A stretch of DNA of 64,000 nt from Pantoea latae (GTDB taxonomy: Bacteria > Pseudomonadota > Gammaproteobacteria > Enterobacterales > Enterobacteriaceae), in the NCBI RefSeq assembly GCF_002077695.1, contig NZ_MWUE01000033.1, positions 124,001 to 188,000 on the forward strand, in the 5' to 3' direction. Below are positions 1 to 7,783 of this stretch, piece after piece. The notes under the pieces were generated by a model, which was not told the origin of the DNA, did not search any database, and was given only the letters and a program-made list of their open reading frames with translations. The number at the start of each line of letters is the position of its first letter. Position 1 is the stretch's first letter. The position numbers and the translations under genes are program-made.

Positions 1-644
1 ACATTCCTAAAGTGGCGATTATCGACGCGGAGATGATGGCAAGCATGCCGCCAGCGCTTAAGGCGGCCACCGGCATCGACGCGCTGACGCACGCCATTGA
101 GGGCTATATTACGCGCGGCGCCTGGCAGCTCACCGATCTGCTGCACCTCAACGCCATTCAGATTATCAGCCAGTCGCTGCGCGACTCGGTGAAAGGCGAT
201 ATGCAGGCGGTGGAGCAGATGGCGCTGGGGCAGTATGTGGCGGGCATGGGCTTCTCCAACGTTGGGCTGGGACTGGTGCACGGCATGGCGCACCCGCTGG
301 GCGCCTTTTATAACGTGCCGCACGGCGTCGCCAACGCCATTTTGCTGCCCACGGTGATGGCCTGGAACGCCGACTATACCGGCGAGAAATATCGCGATAT
401 CGCACGCGCCATGGGCGTGACAGAAGTGGATTCGCTCACGCTGGCGCAGGCGCGTCAGGCAGCGGTCGACGCGGTGAAACAGCTCTGCCGCGACGTCGGC
501 ATTCCCGCTTCGCTGCGCGAGGTGGGCCTGAATCCAGACGATGTGCCGGCGCTGGCGCAGGCGGCGCTGGACGATGTCTGCACCGGCGGCAACCCGCGTG
601 AGGCGACTCTGGACGCCATTGCCGCGCTCTACCTGCAAAGTTGA
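1..644 (+). CDS. fucO: lactaldehyde reductase FucO, 3' part only
   Basis: This is the C-terminal part of an iron-dependent group III alcohol dehydrogenase; the 5' end lies outside the window and the frame is open from base 3. FucO reduces L-lactaldehyde to 1,2-propanediol with NADH in the cytoplasm, at the end of anaerobic fucose and rhamnose breakdown. The visible part holds the metal-binding stretches typical of the family: DALTHAIEGY, then GLVHGMAHPLGAFYNVPHG, whose histidines bind the metal. The C-terminal DDVCTGGNPREATL is nearly the same as in E. coli FucO. No other fuc or rha genes are visible, so it may act as a stand-alone aldehyde reductase. The call rests on my recollection of the E. 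coli sequence. Confidence 0.9.
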   Translation, partial: IPKVAIIDAEMMASMPPALKAATGIDALTHAIEGYITRGAWQLTDLLHLNAIQIISQSLRDSVKGDMQAVEQMALGQYVAGMGFSNVGLGLVHGMAHPLGAFYNVPHGVANAILLPTVMAWNADYTGEKYRDIARAMGVTEVDSLTLAQARQAAVDAVKQLCRDVGIPASLREVGLNPDDVPALAQAALDDVCTGGNPREATLDAIAALYLQS

Positions 645-650
645 CCCCTC

Positions 651-672
651 ATGCCGCCCTTTCCGGCGGCAT
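651..672 (+). terminator. hairpin after fucO
   Basis: An 8-bp perfect stem (ATGCCGCC/GGCGGCAT) with a 6-base loop starts 7 bases after the fucO stop. It is followed by a pyrimidine-rich stretch rather than a clean T run. Probably a terminator, perhaps weak. Confidence 0.45.
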
Positions 673-843
673 TCTCCTCTCTTTATTCTCGCTTCGGGCG
701 AATCTCACAGTATTGAGCGCAATAACAGGCTTCAATTGTTTATTTTATGAGCTGTTTGACTGGCGTTTATCCTGAGACTACAAGCGGAGCCGCGCGGCTG
801 TTATCCTAGCCGCTCTTGGCATGATGATTGACGAGGGGAAACC

Positions 844-1356
844 ATGAAACGTATCGCCATTGAGATGGATGAAGTCATTATCGACTTGAACCACACACTA
901 AGCCATGACGCCGCCTCTACTGAAGCGCTGACAGGCACGCTGGACACGGCAAAACCACAACAGGTTCGCCCTGCGCTGTTTCAGGAAATTGAAGAGCTGA
1001 TTGGCGAAGAGAGTTTTTACGCCGGGCTGCCCGCCCTGCCGGATGCGCAGCGCGTAATCGAACGCCTGTCGCAGCAGTATGAAATCTTTATCACCACGGC
1101 AGCGGTGGAGTTCCCGCGCTCGCTGACGGCAAAACTGGAGTGGCTTAAAGCCAACTTCCCGTTTATCAACCCGATGAATATTATCTGCTGCAGCAGCAAA
1201 GGCATCCTGAACGCAGACTATCTGATTGATGCGGATCCGCAGCATTTCGCGCAGTTCCCTGGCGAAAGCGTGCTGTTCACCACCACGAAAAATCAGCAGG
1301 AAACCGGCTATGCGCGCGTCGATAACTGGCGTGACATTGAGCAGCGCTTTCTCTGA
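844..1356 (+). CDS. NT5C-type 5'(3')-deoxyribonucleotidase-like protein
   Basis: A 170-aa HAD-fold protein of the NT5C (5'(3')-deoxyribonucleotidase) family, which normally removes phosphate from deoxynucleoside monophosphates in the cytosol. The N-terminal motif reads IAIEMDEV (residues 4-11). The family motif is DMDxV, whose first Asp is the phosphoryl-accepting nucleophile. Here that position is Glu7, while the general-acid Asp9 is kept. Later motifs are present: ITTAAVEFP (motif II region, about 80), the CCSSKGIL stretch and DYLIDADPQHF (motif III acidic cluster, about 124-133). A ribosome binding site (GAGGGGA) precedes the ATG. The gene stands alone, about 200 bases after fucO. The Glu could lower or change activity. 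Confidence 0.7.
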   Translation: MKRIAIEMDEVIIDLNHTLSHDAASTEALTGTLDTAKPQQVRPALFQEIEELIGEESFYAGLPALPDAQRVIERLSQQYEIFITTAAVEFPRSLTAKLEWLKANFPFINPMNIICCSSKGILNADYLIDADPQHFAQFPGESVLFTTTKNQQETGYARVDNWRDIEQRFL

Positions 1357-1432
1357 TCCTGCCTGACTTCGCCACGCGCTCTGACGCGTGCAACCTCCCG
1401 CGCCTGAAGGATTTGGCGCGTTTTCCGCCCTC

Positions 1433-1452
1433 AATTTCAGCCTGAAATCGCC
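1433..1452 (+). other. isolated parS-like ParB box
   Basis: The 20 bases AATTTCAGCCTGAAATCGCC are identical to 56294-56313 beside parB. They hold the inverted heptamers (ATTTCAG/CTGAAAT) and the start of the TCGCCA hexamer of P1-type parS. The rest of the parS site (a further ATTTCAC box) is not present here: the sequence goes on as GACGCACGG. It lies between the nucleotidase gene and ortT. An exact 20-base match by chance within 64 kb is unlikely (roughly 0.002 by simple base counting). Confidence 0.55.
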
Positions 1453-1511
1453 GACGCACGGCGACGGCTTTTTGCGCGAGCGATTTCTTTACTTTCCAGT
1501 GCGCCTTTTAC

Positions 1512-1540
1512 TTGATCTGGATCACTATTTTCCGCATAGT
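1512..1540 (+). promoter_or_regulatory. FNR-like palindrome in the ortT promoter region
   Basis: TTGATCTGGATCAC at 1512-1525 matches the FNR consensus TTGAT-N4-ATCAA at 9 of 10 defined bases. TTGATC also works as a -35 box, with CATAGT at 1535-1540 after 17 bases; a second -10-like box TATAAC is at 1556-1561. If the first promoter is used, FNR would sit on the -35 box and repress. The site could also be chance. Confidence 0.35.
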
Positions 1541-1575
1541 GCGCAGCAAAACCACTATAACGATGCGGAGTATTG

Positions 1576-1749
1576 ATGAGCCTCTATCAACATATGCTGG
1601 TGTTCTATGCGGTCATGGCGTCGATTGCCACCCTAATCACCTTCTTTATCGCAAAGGATAAGCTGACCATTCGCGCGCTCAGCGCCTTTCTGGTCGGCGC
1701 GACCTGGCCGATGAGCTTTCCCGTCGCCCTGATGTTCGCCCTGTTCTGA
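1576..1749 (+). CDS. ortT: orphan toxin OrtT (GhoT/OrtT family membrane peptide)
   Basis: A 57-aa inner-membrane peptide with two hydrophobic segments (about 7-26 and 35-56). It starts MSLYQHMLVFYAVMA and has the family signature SAFLVGATWPMSFPVAL (36-52), nearly the same as E. coli OrtT (YdcX) as I recall it and close to GhoT. GhoT/OrtT peptides damage the membrane and lower ATP and proton motive force. GhoT is held in check by the RNase antitoxin GhoS; OrtT has no known antitoxin and is linked to stress from blocked folate synthesis. No GhoS-like gene is next to it here. The ribosome binding site is GCGGAG, 5 bases before the ATG. The gene is easily missed because of its length. Confidence 0.85.
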   Translation: MSLYQHMLVFYAVMASIATLITFFIAKDKLTIRALSAFLVGATWPMSFPVALMFALF

Positions 1750-1885
1750 TGCTGCAAGCCGCGCTGCGGCTTCATACTGATTTATCGACCTTTTCCCGCC
1801 GCCAGCTACACTTAGCAGTACGCCTCTGGTCGCGCTGCCGATCACCGACGTTTGTTTGCTTACTTCACCATCACAAGGAGCGGAT

Positions 1886-2059
1886 ATGCGTTTTTTTGCC
1901 TTAGCCCTGTTTATTACTCTGCTTAGCGCCTGTCGGTCAGGCCCTATGGCGCCGGAAAAACCGGTGCCCTCGGCCGAAACGCGACAGCAAACCTGCCAGC
2001 CGGGCACTACCGCCAGCCAGAACGACTGCGGACATTTTCCCGAACCGGAATTTCACTAA
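1886..2059 (+). CDS. small putative lipoprotein
   Basis: A 57-aa protein with a short signal peptide and a lipobox LLSAC (Leu12-Cys16), so the mature lipid-anchored protein would be about 42 residues from Cys16. The mature part is rich in Pro, Thr and Gln and has two further cysteines (CQPG and NDCGHF) that could form a disulfide in the periplasm. The ATG at 1886 was chosen because AAGGAG lies just before it and because it puts the signal peptide at the N-terminus. The longer frame from 1856 has no such signal. I do not recognise the family. It sits between ortT and the convergent katN operon. Confidence 0.7.
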   Translation: MRFFALALFITLLSACRSGPMAPEKPVPSAETRQQTCQPGTTASQNDCGHFPEPEFH

Positions 2060-2129
2060 GCGCGGCAGTTGATCAGATAAAGGAAGGGAGATATCGCGTC
2101 AGTCAGCACGGTGACTGACGCGAGAGGGA

Positions 2130-3032
2130 TTACGAGCGGGGTTTATCTTTGATCTGATTCGCTTCGCCCAGCGTCGAGCCAAGCTCAGCGCCGGTGGTTG
2201 GATTCAGGCCAGGATCGGACGCGGTGCGGCTCGCCATATTGGCCAGGTCGGTCGCCTGATCGGACGGCAACGTCACCGACGCGCTGCCGTCGCCGCCGTC
2301 AACCGCTGGCGCCGGATCGGCCACAAACTCAAAGTTCTCGTCCGAGTTCCAGCTGCCGCGCATATCGCCTTCGCCTGCCGACATGTTGTAGTAGACGTTG
2401 GCATACTGCTCAATCGGCGGCAATTTACCCGGCGGGAAGTTGTTGCGGATTGAGTAGAGCGCTTTCTCAAACGAGATCTGATGCGCCACTTCACGCGTCA
2501 TCAAAAAGCCCAGCGCATCTTTTACGCCGACGTCGTCGGTCATATTGATCAGACGCTCATAGAGAATTTTGGCGCGCGCCTCAGCGGCGATGTTGGAACG
2601 CAGGTCAGCAGTGACTTCGCCGATGGTATCGACATAGGCTGCCGTCCAGGGTACGCCAGCGGAGTTGGTCAGCGGCGGTCCACCGCCGTAAAGCAGCGAG
2701 GTCAAATGGCTGTCGTTGCCGGCACCGGTAATATTGCGATAAATCTCGCCCTCTTCCTCTGTGCCTTCAGCCAGCTGACCTTTCGCGCCTTTGTTTAGCA
2801 TCCCCACCAGCGAGCCGATAATTTCCAGATGGCTCAGCTCTTCGGTCGCGATATCCATCAGCATATCTTTGCGACCCGGATCGTCGTCGCCGAGACCCTG
2901 GGTGAAGTAACGGCAGGCTGCAGCGAGTTCGCCCTGCGGACCGCCGAACTGCTCAAGCAGCAGGTTGGCGAGTCCGGGATTGGGCTTTTCAACACGAACG
3001 GTGTACTGCAATTTTTTTACGTGTCTGAACAT
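2130..3032 (-). CDS. katN: manganese-containing catalase (KatN-like)
   Basis: A 300-aa ferritin-like di-manganese catalase that splits hydrogen peroxide into water and oxygen without heme, in the cytoplasm. The expected metal ligands are visible: Glu35 (GPQGELAAA), Glu65 and His68 (ATEELSHLE), Glu151 (AAEARAKI) and His184 (REVAHQISFEKAL). The C-terminal 60 residues are low-complexity, polar and likely disordered. It is the last gene of a leftward cluster yciF-yciE-katN, with a gap of 56 bases from yciE. Salmonella has the same grouping as yciGFE-katN under RpoS control, so a stationary-phase or general stress role is likely. The ribosome binding site AAGGAATG lies before the ATG. Confidence 0.88.
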   Translation of the reverse strand: MFRHVKKLQYTVRVEKPNPGLANLLLEQFGGPQGELAAACRYFTQGLGDDDPGRKDMLMDIATEELSHLEIIGSLVGMLNKGAKGQLAEGTEEEGEIYRNITGAGNDSHLTSLLYGGGPPLTNSAGVPWTAAYVDTIGEVTADLRSNIAAEARAKILYERLINMTDDVGVKDALGFLMTREVAHQISFEKALYSIRNNFPPGKLPPIEQYANVYYNMSAGEGDMRGSWNSDENFEFVADPAPAVDGGDGSASVTLPSDQATDLANMASRTASDPGLNPTTGAELGSTLGEANQIKDKPRS

Positions 3033-3088
3033 GGCTCATTCCTTTCCAGTTAGATGTTGCCCTCTCTGAGGAGGGCTAAGCTTTAGCG

Positions 3089-3595
3089 TTATTTTTTCGC
3101 TTCTACGCCGTCAGCTGCGTCACGCGTCATAAACTGCTGGGTGACATCTGGCAGGTGCGTCAGGCACCATTCCGCCATGGCGATCTCCTGCTCACGGATC
3201 TGCTCAAAAATCCGTACGCCTTCCTGGTCGCCCACCAGCTGCGCCGCCGCGATGAGCGAGGTGTAGTTAGCAATTTCGAACTGCTCAAAGACATATCCGC
3301 TGATCGCGCCTTTTACCACTTCGTCATCGGCGAGCATGCCGCCCATCGCCTGACCCATCGCGGAGAGTTTGCCCATCGCATCCTTGAAAGCGGAACGCGA
3401 GGTGTCGTTACGATCGATGACGGACTGCAACAGCGTCTGCTGCTGGCGCGTCTCTTCAATATGCTGCTGAATACGCGCTTTTAAATCGGGATAGTGTTCA
3501 AGACGCGACGCCATTTTTTCCAGCATGCTTTCTGCCTGCTTTTCCATAGCGTGTGCATCTTTCAGCCAGGCAAGATAATTCTCTTCGTGTGTCAT
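3089..3595 (-). CDS. yciE: YciE-type ferritin-like stress protein (DUF892)
   Basis: A 168-aa four-helix ferritin-like protein of the DUF892 family, the same length as E. coli YciE. Acidic and His positions fit a possible di-metal site: HAMEKQAESML (15-25), HIEETRQQ (about 45-52), FEQFEIANYTSL (about 104-115) and REQEIAMAEWCLTHLP (about 134-149). No enzyme activity is established for the family; members are induced by osmotic and stationary-phase stress. It is paralogous to the yciF product encoded just upstream and lies before katN in the same direction. The ribosome binding site is AGAGG. The ferritin-like grouping next to a peroxide-removing enzyme suggests iron or oxidative stress protection (inference). 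Confidence 0.85.
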   Translation of the reverse strand: MTHEENYLAWLKDAHAMEKQAESMLEKMASRLEHYPDLKARIQQHIEETRQQQTLLQSVIDRNDTSRSAFKDAMGKLSAMGQAMGGMLADDEVVKGAISGYVFEQFEIANYTSLIAAAQLVGDQEGVRIFEQIREQEIAMAEWCLTHLPDVTQQFMTRDAADGVEAKK

Positions 3596-3657
3596 AATCT
3601 ATTTACCTCTTTGAAAAATGAGAATGCAGTAAAAGACAGAGTTATCACGTCGGATAA

Positions 3658-4134
3658 TTAGCTGGTTTTCTCAGCAATCACATTCAGTTTTTCATCCGTG
3701 GCTTTTTCTTCCTGCAACGTTTCGGCCAGTAATTTCGCCGCTTCGTCAAAGCCCAGTCTTTTCGCCATCGCCGTCAGCGTGCCGTAGGTAGCAATTTCGT
3801 AATGCTCGACTTTCTGCGCCGCGCCAATTAATCCTGCATCGCGCACCGGACCCGCTTCAACCGAGTCGATAATTTCCTGCGCCTCTTCCACCAGACCTTC
3901 CAGCGCGTGACACTTCATACGGCGAATGCGCAGTTCTTCTGTTTTTTCAACAATTTGATCCAGACGTTCAATTTGACCGCGCGTCTCTTCAAGGTGCGCT
4001 TCAAACGCCGCTTTCAGCGAGGCGTCTGTGGCGGCGCGCGCCATTTTAGGCAGTGCGCGGGTGATCTGTTTTTCTGCGCTGTAGACATCAGAAAGATCAT
4101 GAATAAAGAGATCCACCAGTGTTTTAATCGCCAT
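3658..4134 (-). CDS. yciF: YciF-type ferritin-like stress protein (DUF892)
   Basis: A 158-aa DUF892 protein, close to E. coli YciF (166 aa), which forms a dimer of ferritin-like bundles with a bound metal. Key helices carry LSDVYSAEKQI (14-24), AHLEETRGQIERLD (about 46-59), CHALEGLVEEAQEII (about 75-89) and AQKVEHYEIATYGTL (about 107-121). It is the first gene of the leftward yciF-yciE-katN set, with AAGGAAA in front of the ATG. The Gly-rich YciG that precedes yciF in E. coli and Salmonella was looked for upstream and not found. Expression is probably driven from the 4.14-4.3 kb region. Confidence 0.87.
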   Translation of the reverse strand: MAIKTLVDLFIHDLSDVYSAEKQITRALPKMARAATDASLKAAFEAHLEETRGQIERLDQIVEKTEELRIRRMKCHALEGLVEEAQEIIDSVEAGPVRDAGLIGAAQKVEHYEIATYGTLTAMAKRLGFDEAAKLLAETLQEEKATDEKLNVIAEKTS

Positions 4135-4551
4135 TACCGTTTCCTCTTTTCGTTTAGGTGATTGCTTTCCTGGCCAGGACGCTACAGAAATTAATAATAG
4201 TTGCTAAGTACAATTGCGCAAATTTAATAAAAACGAAGCGCGGCGCAAAACAGTTTTGATTATTAAAGATTATTCTTATTTTCGCTGGCGCTGCCGCTTC
4301 CCTTAAATAGCGTTCAGATAGCCTGATCGATATAAAAAACACAAATGGATCCTCGCCTCGCTTATTTATTGCGAAAGGTATTCCCCGCCGGAAAATAAAT
4401 GAGACGATGAGGGCTACGCCGCTCTGCCTTTACAGCCGCGGCCTCAGCCATTAAAGTAGCGCGCAGACACCGGCGCCCTTGCCCGGTGCGTAAGCGTTAA
4501 CGTCAACCAACGCACCACAGCAGCTTTGCTGCACTTTGTGATGCGGATCTT
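4135..4551. other. intergenic region with divergent promoters for yciF and the MFS gene
   Basis: A 417-base stretch without a convincing gene; a 62-codon leftward frame (4154-4342) has no family features. Its left half is AT-rich. On the minus strand, TGTACTTAG (4203-4211) resembles an RpoS -10 element (TACTTA core) about 70 bases upstream of yciF, which would fit the known stress control of this gene group, but no -35 box is clear. A short inverted repeat GCAGCTTTGCTGC lies at 4520-4532, just before the MFS gene. Confidence 0.4.
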
Positions 4552-5757
4552 ATGACCCTGCGACAAACTTCCTCTCTACGCGCTTCGCGCTTTAGCCACG
4601 CTGGCTTCTTTCTGCTGGTTTTACTGCTCACCGCCGCCAACCTGCGCGCGCCCATTACCGCCGTCGGCCCGGTGCTGGAGAACATTCGCCACGCCTTTGG
4701 CCTGAGCGCAGCGGCGGCGGGCCTGTTCAATTTTATTCCGCTGATCATGTTCGCCGCGCTGGCGCCGGTCGCCGCCGTGCTCGGCAACCGCTTCGGCCTG
4801 GAGCGCAGCCTGTGGACGGCGCTGCTGCTGATTACGCTCGGTTCGGTGGCGCGCTGGCTGAATAGCGAAGCCGCGCTCTGGTTCGGCACCTTTACGCTGA
4901 GCGCCGGCATCGCCGCCGCCAACGTGCTGTTGCCGCCGCTGATCAAACGCGACTTTACGCAGCACACCGCGAAATATATTGGACTCTACGCCGCCACCAT
5001 GTCGCTGACCGCCAGCCTGGCGTCAGGCGTCGCCGTGCCGCTCGCCGCGCTTTCCCCAGCGGACTGGCGACTGTCGCTCGGCGTCTGGGCAGTGCCCGGC
5101 ATGGTGGCGCTACTCGCCTGGCTGCCGCTGCTGAGGTCGCGCGCCGCCGCGCCGGCACATTCCGCCGCCGCTGTCTCGCCTCGCGGTCACTCTCCCTGGC
5201 GCTCGGCAATCGGCTGGCAGGTATCGCTGTTTATGGCGCTTCAGTCGCTGGCGTTTTACACCCTGATCGACTGGTTCACCCCCTACGCGCAGGCCGCCGG
5301 ATACAGCCAGGCGGAAGCGGGCTGGCTGCTGTTTCTCTACCAGGCGATCGCCATTCTGGCTAACCTCGGCTGTATGGTGGCACTCAAACGGCTGCGCGAC
5401 GCCCGGCTCACCGCTTTCGTCGCCTCCGCCGCCATCTTCTGCGGCGTGCTGGGACTGCTGCTGTTGCCGCGGCTGGCGGCGCTGTGGCTGACCGTCGCTG
5501 GTTTAGGTGCCGGCGCCTCGCTGGTGCTCTGCCTGTCGCTGTTTAATATGCGCGCGCGCGACCATCGTCAGGCGTCGCAGCTTTCCGGCATGGCACAGTG
5601 CGTGGGCTACGCGCTGGCGGCGCTCGGTCCGCTCTTTTTCGGCATCCTGCACGAACACAGCGGCGACTGGACGCTGCCGCTGACCCTGCTGGCCGTGCTG
5701 AGCTTTATACAGATGGTGCTGGCGCCGCTGGCGGGCAGCGCCAGGCAGATGGAGTAA
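4552..5757 (+). CDS. CynX/NimT-family MFS transporter
   Basis: A 401-aa major facilitator protein with about twelve hydrophobic segments. The N-terminal signature NLRAPITAVGPVL (about 27-39) is typical of the CynX/NimT branch, which includes the cyanate permease and the 2-nitroimidazole exporter YeaN (NimT). It is expected in the inner membrane; the substrate cannot be told from the sequence. A loop rich in Ala, Pro and Ser (about 197-218) separates the two six-helix halves, as usual for the fold. There is no cyanase gene nearby, so a cyanate role is unlikely. The next gene, a cupin, runs toward it with a single base between the stops. Confidence 0.8.
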   Translation: MTLRQTSSLRASRFSHAGFFLLVLLLTAANLRAPITAVGPVLENIRHAFGLSAAAAGLFNFIPLIMFAALAPVAAVLGNRFGLERSLWTALLLITLGSVARWLNSEAALWFGTFTLSAGIAAANVLLPPLIKRDFTQHTAKYIGLYAATMSLTASLASGVAVPLAALSPADWRLSLGVWAVPGMVALLAWLPLLRSRAAAPAHSAAAVSPRGHSPWRSAIGWQVSLFMALQSLAFYTLIDWFTPYAQAAGYSQAEAGWLLFLYQAIAILANLGCMVALKRLRDARLTAFVASAAIFCGVLGLLLLPRLAALWLTVAGLGAGASLVLCLSLFNMRARDHRQASQLSGMAQCVGYALAALGPLFFGILHEHSGDWTLPLTLLAVLSFIQMVLAPLAGSARQME

Positions 5758-5758
5758 G

Positions 5759-6109
5759 TCAGTCGTCCTCATCGTCCGGCAGATCGTAGTGCACCGCCAG
5801 CCAGATGGTCGGCGGGTCGCTGCGGGTCCAGTTAACGCGATGGCGCACCTGCGCGGGCAGATTGATAAAATCTCCCGCGCGCAATACCCGCTCCTGCGCG
5901 TCATGCTCCAGCTGCAGACCCGCCTCCCCTTGCACCACCATCACCCATTCGCCCTGTGGCTGGCTATACCAGAAGCCAGGCGGGCTCGCCTGACCGGTGG
6001 AGATGATGCGTTCGATGCGCACGTCGGGCCGGCGCAGCAGATCCTCGAAAGTTTCCTGCTCGCCGCGCGCAGCGGCAGGGGGAAAATCGCTAAACAGACT
6101 GGTAAACAT
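5759..6109 (-). CDS. small cupin-domain protein
   Basis: A 116-aa single-domain cupin. The beta-barrel motifs can be read as PPGFWYSQPQGEWVMVVQGEA (about 43-63, motif 1) and LRAGDFINLPAQVRHRVNW (about 76-94, motif 2). Motif 1 lacks the usual HxH pair (it reads W-Y-S at that place), while motif 2 keeps HRV, so metal binding may be incomplete. Related proteins are annotated only as cupins, and no reaction is known. The gene ends one base from the convergent transporter gene and stands alone. The acidic tail ends DLPDDEDD. Confidence 0.75.
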   Translation of the reverse strand: MFTSLFSDFPPAAARGEQETFEDLLRRPDVRIERIISTGQASPPGFWYSQPQGEWVMVVQGEAGLQLEHDAQERVLRAGDFINLPAQVRHRVNWTRSDPPTIWLAVHYDLPDDEDD

Positions 6110-6271
6110 TGCGGCCTCCCGGACGTCTGAGGATAGCCGTGACGGCGAGCGCCATACGGCTGTTGGCGTCAGTCTGGCGCAATTTTATCGGTTTCGCACG
6201 TGCCGCATTGATTCAGCGACAACACGCGTTCATTATCCCGCGTCAGACGCCTTCGAAACGGAGATTCACTC

Positions 6272-7192
6272 GTGCCCGAACTCAGCAATGCGCTGCTGGA
6301 AACCCTGCTTGAACAGGTCCGCCCGCTTACCGCGCGCGGCGCCGTCGCCAGCTATATCCCCGCGCTGGCCGAAGTGCCTGCCCACGCGCTCGGCATCGCC
6401 ATCGTCACCTCCGACGGCCAGCTCTTTCAGGCGGGGGATGCCCAGACCCGATTCTCAGTCCAGTCTATTTCCAAAGTGCTGTCGCTGAGCGTCGCCCTGA
6501 CGCGCTACAGCGATGACGAGATCTGGCAGCGCGTCGGCAAAGAGCCCTCCGGCCAGCCGTTCAACTCGCTGGTGCAGCTGGAGCTGGAGCACGGCAAGCC
6601 GCGCAATCCGTTTATCAACGCCGGCGCGCTGGTGGTATGCGATATGCTGGAGACGCGCCTGACCGCGCCGCGCCAGCGCATGCTGGAGTTTATCCGCCAG
6701 CTGAGCGGCACGGCCGACATCAACTACGATCGACACGTCGCCCGCTCGGAGTATGAGCATTCGGCGCGCAACGCCGCCATCGCCTGGCTGATGAAGTCGT
6801 TCGGGAATTTCCATAACGATGTCAGCAAGGTAATGCAGACCTATTTCCACTACTGCGCGCTGTCGATGAACTGCGTCGAGCTGGCGCGCAGCTTTGTCTA
6901 TCTGGCGAATCAGGGCAAAGCCGTTGACGGTACTACCATCCTTACGCCGCGCCAGGCCAGACAGATCAACGCGCTGATGATCACCAGCGGCATGTACGAC
7001 GGCGCAGGCGAGTTTGCCTGGCGCGTCGGCATGCCGGCGAAATCGGGCGTCGGCGGCGGCATCATCGCTGTGATCCCCAACAAGATGAGCATCGCCGTCT
7101 GGTCGCCGGGTCTTGACGCTATCGGCAATTCGCTGGCAGGCACCGCCGTGCTGGAGCTGCTCAGCGAACAGCTGGGCAGTTCGGTGTTGTGA
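6272..7192 (+). CDS. glsB: glutaminase (serine-dependent, beta-lactamase fold)
   Basis: A 306-aa glutaminase that hydrolyses L-glutamine to glutamate and ammonia in the cytoplasm. It matches E. coli YneH (GlsB, 308 aa) along its whole length. The catalytic SxxK motif is Ser65-Ile-Ser-Lys68 within FSVQSISKVL. Other family blocks are NPFINAGALVV (about 112-122), the SEYEHSARNAAIAWLMKSFGNF region (about 150-171) and KSGVGGGI (about 256-263). It starts with GTG at 6272, with GGAG a few bases upstream. In E. coli the gene sits beside yneI (sad); here sad is 43 kb away. The product can help acid resistance by releasing ammonia (known for related YbaS). Confidence 0.92.
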   Translation: MPELSNALLETLLEQVRPLTARGAVASYIPALAEVPAHALGIAIVTSDGQLFQAGDAQTRFSVQSISKVLSLSVALTRYSDDEIWQRVGKEPSGQPFNSLVQLELEHGKPRNPFINAGALVVCDMLETRLTAPRQRMLEFIRQLSGTADINYDRHVARSEYEHSARNAAIAWLMKSFGNFHNDVSKVMQTYFHYCALSMNCVELARSFVYLANQGKAVDGTTILTPRQARQINALMITSGMYDGAGEFAWRVGMPAKSGVGGGIIAVIPNKMSIAVWSPGLDAIGNSLAGTAVLELLSEQLGSSVL

Positions 7193-7311
7193 CCCGCACG
7201 GCGGCGGGCGCTACTCTCTCTGCATCAGGTAAGAATATTTACAGATTTCGCCCCGCTCGCCGTCTTAACGCGGTAAAATAGCACCCGACTTTACCAGCAT
7301 GTGATGTTTTG

Positions 7312-7737
7312 ATGACCTTCTTCACCCGACAGCAACAACAACTGAGCGCCTGCCTGGCCATCCTGGCGGTGCTGCTGCTGTTTGTCGCGCCCGTGGTGTC
7401 GCAGGATCTGATGGCGCGCCACAGCAGCGCGCCGCCCGCGCAGATGATGTCGCATCACGCCGACGCCATGCCGATGATGCATCATATGGCTGACCCGGCA
7501 CACCCGGTGTCGGGCGATGAGGGCTTCGCCTGCGGCTATTGCGAACTTTTGGTGCATGTGCCGCTGATGATCTGGACGGCGGCCCCGCTGATCTGGCTGA
7601 TGCTGCTGATCGCCCGCGCGCCTCCGCCGCCGCGCGTTTTCCCCCCGTTACGCCGACGTGAGCATCGCGTTTATCGACCTCGCGCCCCGCCCGCCGCTGA
7701 GCTTTTTACTCAGGATGCCTGCTTTTCCGCCGCATAA
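7312..7737 (+). CDS. DUF2946 protein, His/Met-rich, metal-associated
   Basis: A 141-aa protein with an N-terminal hydrophobic segment (about 11-30), a Met/His-rich stretch (about 35-64, with pairs such as HH and MM), the DUF2946 core CGYCELLVHVPL (74-85), and a second membrane segment (about 86-104). The paired cysteines Cys74 and Cys77 and the Met/His stretch suggest copper or another soft metal. The tail is Arg/Pro-rich. ATG at 7312 is preferred over the TTG one codon upstream, though no strong ribosome binding site is seen for either. It is followed at 46 bases by a PepSY membrane protein with its own Met/His loop, so the two probably form an operon. Confidence 0.75.
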   Translation: MTFFTRQQQQLSACLAILAVLLLFVAPVVSQDLMARHSSAPPAQMMSHHADAMPMMHHMADPAHPVSGDEGFACGYCELLVHVPLMIWTAAPLIWLMLLIARAPPPPRVFPPLRRREHRVYRPRAPPAAELFTQDACFSAA

Positions 7738-7783
7738 CGCAGCGGAGAAAGCGCTGTTTTTAACTGAATAAAATGGATGCGCT

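Noticed and set aside
4154..4342. A 62-codon leftward frame upstream of yciF, possible yciG
   Set aside because: It has none of the Gly/Lys-rich repeats of YciG, no good ribosome binding site, and would overlap the yciF promoter region.
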